DNA of 64,000 bases from Cocos nucifera. Taxonomy: Eukaryota; Streptophyta; Magnoliopsida; Arecales; Arecaceae. Positions 1 to 10,393 of this stretch are shown piece after piece. Made by a program: the position numbers and the translations under genes. Under the pieces are notes generated by a model, which was not told where the DNA came from, did no database searches, and saw only the letters and a list, made by a program, of their open reading frames with translations. Location of the stretch: NCBI GenBank assembly GCA_006176705.1, contig QRFJ01006403.1, positions 186,317 through 250,316 on the forward strand, in the 5' to 3' direction. Position 1 is the first letter of the stretch. Every line of letters starts with the position of its first letter.

Positions 1-1240
1 TTGAACCTGATTGGATCTAATACAAATTAATCGAACTAGGTTAGCTCAATTGATGACATCCAAATCCAAACCCTTGTTTGTGTGACTCAGTTAGGTTCAG
101 TTTCGTATGGTAATGAGACATGTTGTGATCTTCATCATTGATATCATCGAAACACCTTTCGATGGATCAGAATTTTTTTTGATTCATATAATTAGAATGA
201 TCGATCATCAAAATCATTCTAATTGCTTCCAAAATCCATCAGTGACACCTAGCAGTATATAGTGGCAACCCATCAGAACTGAAAGTAAACATCTCGGTGT
301 AGCTACATGTGTGATTGGGTTCTTCTATCTTGAGCCCTGACAGGATTAGGGTTAAAGTGAACTCGTCAAACCCAACATCCGTCATATGAATTAATCATTC
401 GATTTGAGTCTTATGTGAAACCCTTTATAGAAACTCTTTCTGTCATCTTTACTCTGCCATAGCCATGTGCTTATGGACTTGATTCTCATGATCATCATAG
501 GGCTACTCATCTATCGAGGTAGATCCCTTATTGGTGCAGTCCAATTCCTACAATGAACGTATTATAGCCAACATACACTTCAGTATTCCGAATAGCTAGG
601 AGATCGAGTTATAGTGTAGTCAAACTACAACACCCTCAAGGTGAATTGCTGATGCACCTCAGGTCAATGAACCAGACACTATTGCAACATCGAGTCAGTC
701 ATCGATGGAAAGGTAGATTTTCTTATGAATGCTCGAGATGGTCATACTCAGTGCCCTCGTTCTCTAAAGAGTACCTGTACTCTCGCTCCGGTGTCTCTAC
801 ACCGTAGACTTAAGACTCATCTACTCAAAGAAAGCGATCGTACACCAACCTTTTGGATCAATCATCATTCTCGTGATGATCCTACGGTCGGAAGCAGTTT
901 ATGAGTTAATTATGAAAATTCATGTTTTAAATTTTCAACTCTTTGAAAATATGAATTGTCATTATCATTAACTTAAAGGATGTATCACATACACTTTAAA
1001 TACACATTGTGATAGAAAATAATTTTTTTATTAATTTATAATCAAAATTACAAAATTGTCCTTAGAAGTGTATTATAATTTGTTGTGCAACCATAAGACT
1101 CTGTTTTAGAGGCAAAAGTGTAGTTGGGAATTGCATAAGATGCAATTGGTTTATTGTGTATTTTGATTATAAATACACAAGTGTATTACAACTCGTAAAG
1201 GTTTATTGTGCAACCATAAGGCTTTTATGAGGAATTGGGA
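1..1240 (-). repeat. Partial copia-type LTR relic, runs off the left edge
   Basis: Positions 1-1075 match 56331-57410 almost base for base on the same strand, so this is another copy of the LTR that is complete at 55353-57451 and is oriented on the minus strand. The shared part ends near 1075. Beyond it is a variant 5' end containing two copies, about 125 bases apart, of a short segment with GTGCAACCATAAG (near 1085 and 1208). The rest of the LTR lies outside the window. No coding sequence is present. Confidence is high for the family and low for the right boundary. Confidence 0.75.
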
Positions 1241-1449
1241 TCTCAACTCCACTAAGAAACCTGACTAGGTTTTCTCGTTTACTATAGAGGAGGGTTATGG
1301 TATCTGATAAAATAGTGGGAGACATAATTAAACATAAGTCCTCATCTAATTGTTAGTGTCATCATGAGTTATTTGCTTATACATCGTTCTTTATTAATAT
1401 AGATTAATACTATATTAAATGCATCTTCACTATCACTATGTGGGATTTT

Positions 1450-2234
1450 AGATTCCAATAAATTGACCAGTCGCAATTATGTGGATTGGTTGATGAATTT
1501 GAGGATAGTCCTCACACAGGAGTCTCCTATATCCTCGACACACTTGATCTAAAGTTGATCGGAGAGAATGCTATGGAGGAAAGAGCCACTTCTAGAATAT
1601 GGCAGAGTGACAGCTTGACTGTCAAATATATTATGTTGGCCTCGATGAACAATGAATTGCAGAGGCAACATGAAGATATGGATTCTCAGTCCATATTACT
1701 TAAAGAGTTGTATAAAGAACAAAGTAGGACTATTTGATATGAGATATTGAAGTAGTTGTTCCATGCCAAAATGAGTGAGGGCATATCTATGCAAATCCAT
1801 GTTCTCAAGTTAATTGACTTAATCACTTAATTAGGTCAATTAGGGTTTGTCATGGATGGTGAGCTTTGTTAGGACTTGATCCTGCAGTCACTCCCATCTT
1901 TCTCCCAATTTGTTAAAAATTACCATATGAACAAATTGAATACCATCCTGCCAGAGCTGCTTAATATGCTTAAGATATCTGATAGTCATTTCAAGTCAGA
2001 AAAGGCTCCTCTTCTTCTAGTTAATAGAAGAAGAATATAGTGGGGAAGAAGGGTTCTAAGAGAAAGTTGAACCCTAAGGATAGCATTCAGAAAAGGAAGA
2101 AGATGAAGGTCTTCGCGGATGGTATCTATTTTCACTGCGGCAAGCAAGGACACTGGAAAAGGAATTGCAAGAGTTTTTTTGCAAATGAGAAGCATGATGC
2201 AAGTATAGCATCAAAAGGTTTGTATATGATATAA
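1450..2234 (+). pseudogene. gag: Ty1/copia gag, degenerate
   Basis: Gag is the structural protein of the retrotransposon particle. The start is recognised by an N-terminal segment near 1457-1500 reading NKLTSR then NYVDWLMNLRIVL, typical of copia gag. A frameshift near 1510 moves the reading to the frame of SYILDTLDLKLIGENA (1528-1575). Many stops follow. The zinc knuckle at 2127-2168 reads YFHCGKQGHWKRNC, so in the C-x2-C-x4-H-x4-C pattern the first cysteine is now tyrosine. Lysine-rich codons precede it. Gag C-terminus, protease and integrase continue in one frame, as expected for a single copia polyprotein. No intact start codon can be chosen and the gene cannot make a functional protein. 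Confidence 0.8.
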
Positions 2235-2560
2235 ACTAGCTTTTCATTGAGTACTTTAGCTTCTGATTTTTGGGTATTGGATACTACCTATGGGTCTCGC
2301 GTATATAAATCATTGCATGGATTATAGAGAATTAGGAGCTTGAAGAAAGGTGACTTCGAGCTTTATGGTGTGAGTGGAGAGTACATTTAGGTGCAAGCTA
2401 TTGGCACCTATTTGTTGTTATTGCTTTCGGGCAAGATATTGGAATTAAAAGATTGTTATTATATGCCAAATGTCATATTATTTCTATACCCTTGTTATTG
2501 CAACATGGATATGACATAAAGGCTCTTTATTTTTCATTTTAATGAGTTCTTTAGATAAGT
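2235..2560 (+). pseudogene. Ty1/copia aspartic protease, degenerate
   Basis: This segment continues in the same frame as the gag zinc knuckle. The protease active-site region is at 2271-2300 and reads WVLDTTYGS. The family motif is D-T/S-G, so the aspartate and threonine survive but the glycine is replaced by threonine. In-frame stops lie at 2325 and 2388, with another near 2517. The enzyme would normally cut the copia polyprotein into Gag, integrase and RT. It is dead from both the active-site change and the stops. Assignment rests on the motif and on its position between the zinc knuckle and integrase. Confidence 0.7.
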
Positions 2561-2564
2561 ATAT

Positions 2565-3660
2565 GTGGATAATGGTTTTTTAATTCTTTTGCTCAATGAT
2601 AATGTCTTTCTTATTGATGAAAATAAGAAAAGAAAGAGAGAAGATGTGAATATCACATATCTCTGGCACTGTCCTTTTGGTCATATTAACGAGTCAAGGA
2701 TAAACAAGTTATATAAAGAAAAGTTTTTTGATCCTTATGATTTTGAATCATATGGAACTTGTGAATCTTATCTCATTGGGAAAATAACCAAAACTCTATT
2801 TCTCAGACATGGAGAAAGGGCAAGTGAGCTGTTAGATCTTGTACATTTAGATGTATGTGGACCAATGACAACTTAGACTAGAGAAGGATACTCTTATTTC
2901 ATCACATTTACTAATGATTTATTAAGGTTTGTATATGTATATCTAATGGAACATAGATTCGAAGCCTTTGATAAGTTTAAGGAGTATCAAAGAATGGTCG
3001 AGAAACAAACTGAAAAAAATATTAAAATTCTTCGATCTGATCGAGGAGAATACTTATCTAGTGAATTTCTTGATCATTTTAGGAAAAATGGTATTATCTC
3101 TGAATGGACACCTTCCTATACACCATAATTACATGTAGTGGAAAGAAAGAATCGCACTTTATTAGATATGGTACAGTCCATGATGTGCTTCATTGACTTT
3201 CCTATTTCATTCTGGGGATATGCCTTAGAAACTATTGCTTATATATTAAACATGGTACCTTCCAAGTCTGTAACTAGTACTCCATATGAGAGATGGAAAT
3301 GTAGAAAATCTACTCTTAAACATCTTAAGATCTGGGGTTGTCCTGCTTATGCTAAAAATATTTTTGGACATAAGCTAAGTGCTAGGTTAGACAAGTGTAG
3401 ATTTATAGGTTATCCTTAGGAGAGTATTGGATACTACTTCTATCATCCTACTGAACAAAAGGCGTTTGTTAGTAGGTATGCTACTTTCTTGGAAAATGAA
3501 TTTGTGCAAGATAGGGGCAATAGGAGGATAATTGAACTTGGAGAAGTTCAAGATCTACAAACCAATCTTCATCAACTTGTGGATGATCCACAAGTTGACC
3601 CTCAACCATTAATACCCAATGATGGGGTATATCCACAACACATACCTCTCTGAAGGTCAG
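2565..3660 (+). pseudogene. Ty1/copia integrase with GAG-pre-integrase zinc-binding region
   Basis: Integrase inserts the cDNA copy into the genome. One frame carries the whole domain with stops at 2874, 3126 and 3417. The N-terminal HHCC region starts at the histidines of LWHCPFGHI (about 2668) and ends at GTCESYLIGK, where the last cysteine is tyrosine. The catalytic D,D,E residues are visible: LVHLDVCGP (about 2850), ILRSDRGEY (about 3030) and VVERKNRTLLD (about 3140). Downstream, LKIWGCPAY and KCRFIGYP mark the usual copia integrase C-terminal part. The hinge to RT contains acidic residues around 3720-3780. The stops and the lost cysteine make it non-functional. Confidence 0.85.
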
Positions 3661-3779
3661 AAAGTGCGAAATGCACCTTTAAGATATGGGTTTTTCATGA
3701 GAATGACAATGAAATCCAGATCATTGAGGATGATGATCTCTTGACCTGTTCGGAATCTATCAAGAGTTGCGACTCTGAT

Positions 3780-4560
3780 AAATGGCTTGAAGCCATGAAA
3801 TCCGAGATGGACTCTATTTACTCCAAGTATGGACTTTGGTTGATGTGCCTAGGGATATAACTTTAATAGGGTGCAAATGGATCTTCAAGAAGAAGATTGG
3901 AGCAGATGGCCTAGTAGAAATTTATAAGGCTAGGTTTGCGGCAAAAGATTTCAGGCAAAAGCAAGGAATTGACTATGATGAAATCTTCTCGCTTGTGGCA
4001 ATGCTCAAGTTCATTCGGATAATGCTTGCTATAGTTGCATATCATGATTATGAAATATGGCAAATGGATGTAAAATCTGCCTTAATGGGCATCTTAAGGA
4101 AGAAGTTTATATATCTCAGTCAAAAGAGTTTGTCTCAAGTGGGAGAGCAAACCAAGTATGCAAGCTAAAGAAATCCAATTTATTAAAACAAGCATCGAGG
4201 AGTTGAACCATCCTTTTTGATGAGACAGTCAAAGAGTTTGGCTTAATAAAAAATGTAGATGAACCATACTTCTTATTGGGAATGATATCTTAATGTTGCA
4301 AACAGTTAAAGCTTGGCTATCTAAGAAGTTTTCCATGAAAGACTTGGGTGAAGCATCCTATATACTAGGTATAGAGATCTATAAAGATAGATATAAGAGA
4401 ATGCTAGGCTTGTCCCAGTCTAGGTATATAGATCTTGTGTTGAAGAGATTCAACATAGAGGAAAGTAAAAGAGATTACTTACCCATGAGTCAAGGCATAC
4501 ATCTCTCCAAGATGTCTCCGAAGACACCTGAAGAGAGAGAATAAGTTCTATGCCCTATGC
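3780..4560 (+). pseudogene. Ty1/copia reverse transcriptase, YVDD box missing
   Basis: The RT copies the element RNA into DNA. The region opens with WLEAMKSEMDSIYSKYGLW in the integrase frame, then a one-base frameshift near 3836 switches to the frame of GCKWIFKKKIG and YKARFAAKDFRQKQGIDY. The first catalytic aspartate region is seen as YEIWQMDVKSA (about 4050-4085). Another frameshift and a stop follow near 4168. At 4255-4275 the sequence passes from the residues before the active site (NVDEP) straight to those after it (LLIGND equivalent), so the segment that normally holds the YVDD box is absent. Positions 4293-4544 encode the connection region, with KKFSMKDLGEASYILGIEI. No active enzyme is possible. 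Confidence 0.85.
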
Positions 4561-5195
4561 TTCGATCGTGAGATCTATTATGTATATCATGCTATGTACT
4601 AGACCTAATGTGGCTTATGCTTTAGGCATAGCTAGCAGATTTCAGGCTGATCCAGGAGAGGATCATTGAAAAGCTGTGAAAAATATTCTTAAGCACTTGA
4701 GGACTAAAGATGTTTTTCTGATATGTGGAGGATTACATTGAAGGCTTTACAGATTTTAGCTTTTAATCTGATCCAGATGATAGTAAATCCATTTTAAGAT
4801 ATGTATCTATCCTAAATGGAGCAGTGAGTTGGAAGAGATCCAAACAGCAGACTATAGCTGACTTAGTCAGTGAGCAGAATATATTATTGTTAATGAAGCT
4901 ACTAAGGAAGTCACCTGATGAAGAAGCTCATTACTAAGTTGGGTATGGTTCTAGAGCTTGCACACCCGTGCCACTTTATTGTGACAATATTAAGGCTATT
5001 CTTTAAAGAAAGGAACTGAGGTCTCAGAAATCTAAGCACATCCTAAGGCACTTTCATCTCGTTTGTGATGTGATCATAGAGCGAGTTGATACTAAGAACA
5101 ATATAGCAGACACATTCATTAAGGCCTTGTCTTAGAGCAGTTTTAATCGCCACCATGATTGTATGGTTATTCAATATAAAGGCGATTGGCTTTAG
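4545..5195 (+). pseudogene. Ty1/copia RNase H, heavily decayed
   Basis: RNase H removes the RNA strand during reverse transcription. The reading frame shifts repeatedly, but family landmarks remain in order: a segment with SDPDDSKSI (about 4770), a VSWKRSKQQTIADLVS stretch (about 4830-4870), PLYCDNIKAI (about 4970-5000), SKHILRHFHL (about 5035-5065) and VDTKNNIADTFIKAL (about 5090-5135). The end of the polyprotein, YKGDW, lies at about 5180, immediately before the polypurine tract. Many stops are present. Confidence 0.8.
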
Positions 5196-5198
5196 TGC

Positions 5199-5209
5199 AA
5201 GTGAGAGAT
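5199..5209 (+). other. Copia polypurine tract
   Basis: The purine run AAGTGAGAGAT sits between the last coding trace and the 3' LTR, where the plus-strand primer is formed in copia elements. The LTR begins directly after it at 5210 with TGAAAG. Confidence 0.6.
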
Positions 5210-7600
5210 TGAAAGATTAGTATCCTGCAAGTCAATCGCATAGTTGATATGATAGAGACTTTTCTGTATTTTTATTTTTCAACTCATGCAATGACATGAT
5301 GCATTTTGTTTTATCATTTGCTGCATCTTATCTCTCTTTAAGATTATGATGAACCCTATAAATTAGGGTAATGGTTTCAGGGCCATGATGAGATAATGCC
5401 AATCAAACCTAAAATCCTAAAATCTTAATCTAAAATATTTTCAGTCATTGGATCATTGAGTCGGGGATTAATATTCCGGATAGACTGGCACATCCTATGT
5501 ATGCTCGATGGAGAAGCTGGTTGATCTCACAGTCGCTTGTGTGAAGACATTAATACAAGGATGTGAGTGCTCATTAGAGAATGAGTTCACTGAATTAATC
5601 CACATGAAGAACATCTTATGGAGTCTTACATGTCAAAGATGGTTCTCTAGTGGGAGTTGTGCAAGTGATCCTTAGACCTGAGATCATCATGGTATCTTGT
5701 GCACAAATATCTATATTTTGGTTCATACTCATTCATGACTAAGTTATGTACGTAATGTTCTGGATATGGTGGAATGTGTATGAAGATTGTGAGTCAGTCA
5801 ATAAGGAATCGATCACTCCTAGTAAGAAGAGATATCATCCTATGTAATTATCATCTCAAGATGACTTAGAAAGTCTTTGATCAAAGCAGGATGAAAATTA
5901 GAAAGCATTTCTATTGTTTCATCATTAGAGTCATCGTTGATTGATGGATAATCAATATGAATATGTAATTGAGTTTGAAATGATTCCATACACAAACATA
6001 TTCGGGATGTAGGATGATCGAAGGATTGAATTGCATGATAACTTGCCACTGAAGGATATATTTGATATTTTTACCAAATTTCACATCTTTCGGATAGGCA
6101 TAATACATTGCGAGACGTCAATCTTGTCTTCTAGGTTCTCATGAATTAAAGTGTTTAATTCATGAATCAATTAGGAGTTCTAATTGGTTAACTTGGCTTG
6201 ACATGTATTTGACCTAAATCGATTAGAAGATTCTAATCAAACTAGATCAATATGTATCAGGACGTACTGTTGGCTAGATGTGGAATACAATGGGTCACAC
6301 ACATTAAGGAATTGATCAAAGAATTTATTTAAATTTTATTAGGATCAACGGATCCTGATTGAGTTATTAATTGGCATGCTAGCACATGTTGGTTGATCCA
6401 AATCTTAACCAAATTGGATTTGGTTCGAAACCAAATCTTAACCAAATTGGATTTGGTTTGAAATCTTGTCTAAATGGCTAACCTATTTAAGTTGGACTTA
6501 GATTAGGTTGAGCCATAAAGAGGTAGGCCTGATTGGACACCTCCTAGCCTTATCTCACACCAAAGTGATAGAGTTCGAAGGGCTTGGAACTCTATCTAGT
6601 GTTGGCACCAAGTTGAAGGGGTGCTATATTGTTTTGGCATGAGAGAAGGATTAGAGTCCTTGTGCTTTGGGTCTCAGACCCATGTAGCGTCTTTTGATGG
6701 CTCTCTCCCTCTTTTTCCACGTCCTTGGGGCTTTGACCAAAAGTCCACATCTCTATAGTTGGCGTGGAGAATTGCTTTTGCATGAAGAGGCGCGTAGAAA
6801 ACTGGTTGGCACTAAGAGTCCCCCCTTGGGCAGAAGAGGTTGGTGTCCCATCTTGCTCTTCTTGCTTATCTGATAAGTTTTGGATCAGATAATGCCACTT
6901 GGCATGTTTTGGGATGCTCTAGAAAGGGATTAGATGCCTGATAATTCCCTTTGCCGCAGATTAAAACTAAACAATGTATATATGTTGTTTCATCACACCT
7001 TTTGGCCCTTGACGAGACCTTTTGCTTGAAGTCTCTCATCAAAACACCTTGGTGTTTGTTTTTGGGGTGTGTGGAAAGGGATGCATTGGTTTTAATGGTG
7101 TCTCCTCTCTCATTATAAATAGGACTCGTATCCGAGAGTCCAAGACAAATGAAGTCTTAGCAATTCTCTTCCTTCTTTTGTTGAGACAAGGTCTCTCTTA
7201 TTAAGACAAGAAGTCCACCATTTTAAGACGAGCTTGGGAAGAGAATTAGAAAAGACTAGTAGAGAATAAAAGGGAGAAGAAAGGGAGTAGGTCTAGGAGA
7301 ATTATAATCCTAGAAAGGCTAGATAATTCTTAAAAAGAATTCAGTAAGGCTTCAAAAGAAGTGCTTCCTTGATTGTGTTCCTGTGTAGATCACCATTGGA
7401 GGGCGAACACTTGAGTGCCTTGTGAAAGTAATTCATCACCAAATCAGAATTAAATGGGTATGCTTCCTATTTCTACCTTTTATATTCAACTTTGATTGAA
7501 ATCAACAAGGGGATCTTGGGTCTCTAGAGTTTCGGTAGCTTTGGGTTTCATTAAGAAATTTTTGAAATCCAACCTTTTGCTGCGCCATTGTAACCCTACA
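5210..7600 (+). repeat. 3' LTR of the copia element, about 2.39 kb
   Basis: The LTR starts with TG just after the polypurine tract and ends at ...CCCTACA, where the AT-rich sequence gives way to a GC-richer block. It contains a TATA box near 7114 and a U5-like part near 7380-7600. A matching 5' LTR is not visible left of gag, where a minus-strand relic of another LTR family lies instead. The element has therefore lost or exchanged its 5' end. A short 30-base tandem duplication (AAATCTTAACCAAATTGG twice) occurs near 6405-6465. The right end is inferred from composition and the terminal CA. Confidence 0.65.
7114..7121 (+). promoter_or_regulatory. TATA box in copia LTR
   Basis: TATAAATA lies about 490 bases before the LTR end, in the expected U3/R region of a long copia LTR. 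The transcription start is not visible by eye. Confidence 0.45.
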
Positions 7601-10378
7601 CTACAATGACTTCTTGGCTTGAGTGCGAAAGTATGTGCAAGTTGAGGCGAGCGAAACGCTCCGTCGGAAGGGAAGAATGGCGGAAAGAAGAGGTCCTGCG
7701 AAGAAGATTGCAAGGCAAAGAAGGCTATAGGAAATCGCAAACCCCAAAAGCGGCGGAGAACGAGGAGTCCCCAGCACCGCTCCAATAATTACACTCCACT
7801 CTCCACCCCAAACTCCCCATACTAGCATTGTTATTGTCTCTACGGCAATGGTGATTGTAAAGATAGGAATTCTATTGACATTTTGTTTCTTTGGGAACTC
7901 TCCATAAACGAGGGGCAGTATTGCTCGAGAGGCAACTTGAGCAGGCCAGTGTGTCATTGATTAGAACTCCAAGCATTTCTGCAATGACTGCAATGAAAGT
8001 GGAAGCACCGGTGATGGTTAGAAATTTGCTTCGGTAGGTTACCGCACTCCCTCGACCTCTCAATGCCCAAATGCCCTCAGCGTGTGACGAAATCTCAGGG
8101 CGATCCAGGCTGGGTGTGCCAAAAGCAATAGTCTTAACGTACCATTTGCTCGCTCGAACTCCGACAGGAAGCATGGTCGGAGAGACTAGAGGGAATCAGA
8201 TACTCATTAGACACTTTCATGGCCTTGGTCTGCAGAAATAAGCCCCAAGGAAAGCCCGTCGAATGATGGGATACATGCGCTGGGAGGTGAAGTCGGAAGC
8301 CAAAGCGAACCGACAATAGACACTAATTCGACAACCAGATGTTCAAGGACTTTTGTTTGAAGCTCCATGTCGATCGCCAGCTCACATCGGCAGCACGTCT
8401 ATAGTTCGATGGTGAGGCCAAAAATGATGGGGAGAGGGGCCAACCCCTCGAGGACCCAGTGCGAGCACTCGACGTACGTTGTTTGCGGATAGATCAAGCA
8501 CCTCTAGGAGCATCTTTGGGTCCACTCCAAATAGGATTCTTGGGCAAGAATGAGGCGGAAGTAATGACACAGCACTGCCATCAAATGGAACAAAGAAACA
8601 CTTTATTGATGAAGTTTGTACAAGCGCATTACAAACCAAACATCGGTCGAAGCCCGATCACAAAAGAAAGGAAAAAGTACAAGCCCAAACCCAATGACGA
8701 ACCAAAGCAACCCTTAATGCACGTGCGGATCTCTATCGGATTGCTCGTGGGAACCCTGGTGACAGGTTGTAGGGCTCCACGTGTGGGGATGGCGATGGCG
8801 CAGCTCCACGGTGGTCGGAGGTGCGTTATATAGGTAACGCGCCTCCCGAGGGGCCGTAAAGCTACACACTTCTGAGGGCAAAATAGCCCTCTAGAGGTGA
8901 CTAAGAGCCCATGGCGGGACGTGATGCTGAAGGGACCTCCAATGACCACCATTCTGGTTTTGTCGTTGGTACCTCCTACGCCAAGCCAAGGGAGGTAGCT
9001 CCCAAAGGAGCGCGTTTGCCTTCACGATGCACCTCCAAAGAGGGTGGTGAAGCCACCGGATCTCTAGATGCAAAACTATTCCAGAAAAGGTCCAAGACCT
9101 TTCTATGGAAGCCCTAAGTGAGCTGCCCATTCCTCCCGCCATTCCTGCCTCATCTTCGGTCTGGCAGCACTTTCCAATACCACCCAAGCCAAGAGTAGGT
9201 TCCCTGACATCATGTCCTCCAGAAGCAGAAGCATCATCCAACTGCTCAGTGGCAGATGGAGACCCATCTAATTGGAGGAAACCGTCGATGATCTTGCGAT
9301 GGCGAGCCAGGCGGCACCACTGCAACGTCTGGGGAAGATGGTGGATGGTAGCTTTGGGTGCTATAGGCCCATCCCCCTTTTTTATAGGGATCGTGGGCCT
9401 AGCATCGCTTCCTGCGCCCACTCATAATATGACAGGTGTCGCTACATGAGAGGTGTGGCAGACTGCGCCCATGGAAGTCGGAGGGAACAGACTTTTTTGG
9501 TGTGCCGTTACTATTGGGAAATGGCGCGCAGTGAATAACCTATGGAATACAATCTGTCAGCAATTGATATTCCACGAGTCTCCAGCAACGAGGATGGTGA
9601 CACGCCAAGCGTGATTTCGAGGCATCCGGATGAGAGTTTGAGCCACGCCAGTGATGCCAAAGGACCAGCCCGTTGAAAGGTCTCGCTTGTAACGAAGTCC
9701 TCGGAATCTTCGGCCGGTGATGCACCAACCATAAAAAAGCCCCTCTGACCTAAGAACATCCGTGGGCCATCGTATACCAACCGATGCCTCCAAACTGCAC
9801 TTCGAAACACCTGCGATGACCAATGGCAGGTCGGCGAGAATGACTGATCGGAGCAATTGACGAAGCGGATTGGGTAGAAACACTAGGACCTCGAAGGTTC
9901 TCATCAGGAGCACCAGATGTCCGACGATTTCGAATTGAAGTTGAAAGTCTGGGCAAGCATAGCATCTGTGCGGCCGTGGATGCAACAACCATCGACACCC
10001 CATGAATAATGCATGACAACACCGTACTGAAGAAAAAGCAAGGAGTACAAAAAGGCGGAAAGATGAATCTTCGGTCTTCATCTGAAGAAAATGCTCATAT
10101 CTCCTTATAACTACGGTTCGGGCAACATATCTAGTGCTCCCACCATGGCATCGATTTGACCCCAAGGCGGCATTCTCTCGGGTTCATCAATCCATATTTG
10201 ACAGACAGCCTGTGAAGAATGCTCAGAATCCTACCATATTCGGCCATGGCGAGGAGCCCATCCAGCACCGGTATCCATCTTCATGGAAGCGCTTCTGCGC
10301 AATACCTCGAGCTCTACCCCTAATAAAGGCAGCCAAGTTGGGAAGCGACGCGTCTCAAATTCTCTAGTACCCTTTTTC
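7601..10378. other. GC-richer block without a recognised gene
   Basis: Composition rises clearly over the flanking AT-rich DNA. Open frames exist on both strands (minus 8891-9421, 176 codons; minus 9557-10165, 202 codons; plus 8459-8833, 124 codons), but none shows a domain I recognise, and GC-rich DNA yields such frames by chance. On the minus strand, 7872-8174 and 7601-7957 overlap and read as a possible continuous hydrophobic segment with one frameshift (VIAEMLGVLINDTLA, then ASRAILPLVYGEF). The position just upstream of a probable polypurine tract and gypsy LTR suggests that part of it is the internal region of a non-autonomous element. Confidence 0.4.
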
Positions 10379-10391
10379 CAAAAAGGGGGAA
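10379..10391 (+). other. Candidate gypsy polypurine tract
   Basis: A purine run, AAAAAAGGGGGAA, precedes a TG dinucleotide at 10394 that could begin an LTR. The call is based on its form and on the LTR-like end about 1.7 kb downstream. Confidence 0.4.
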
Positions 10392-10393
10392 TT

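Noticed and set aside
8891..10165. Minus-strand frames of 176 and 202 codons as genes
   Set aside because: They sit in GC-rich DNA, where long chance frames are expected. Other frames overlap, and no domain or start context is convincing.
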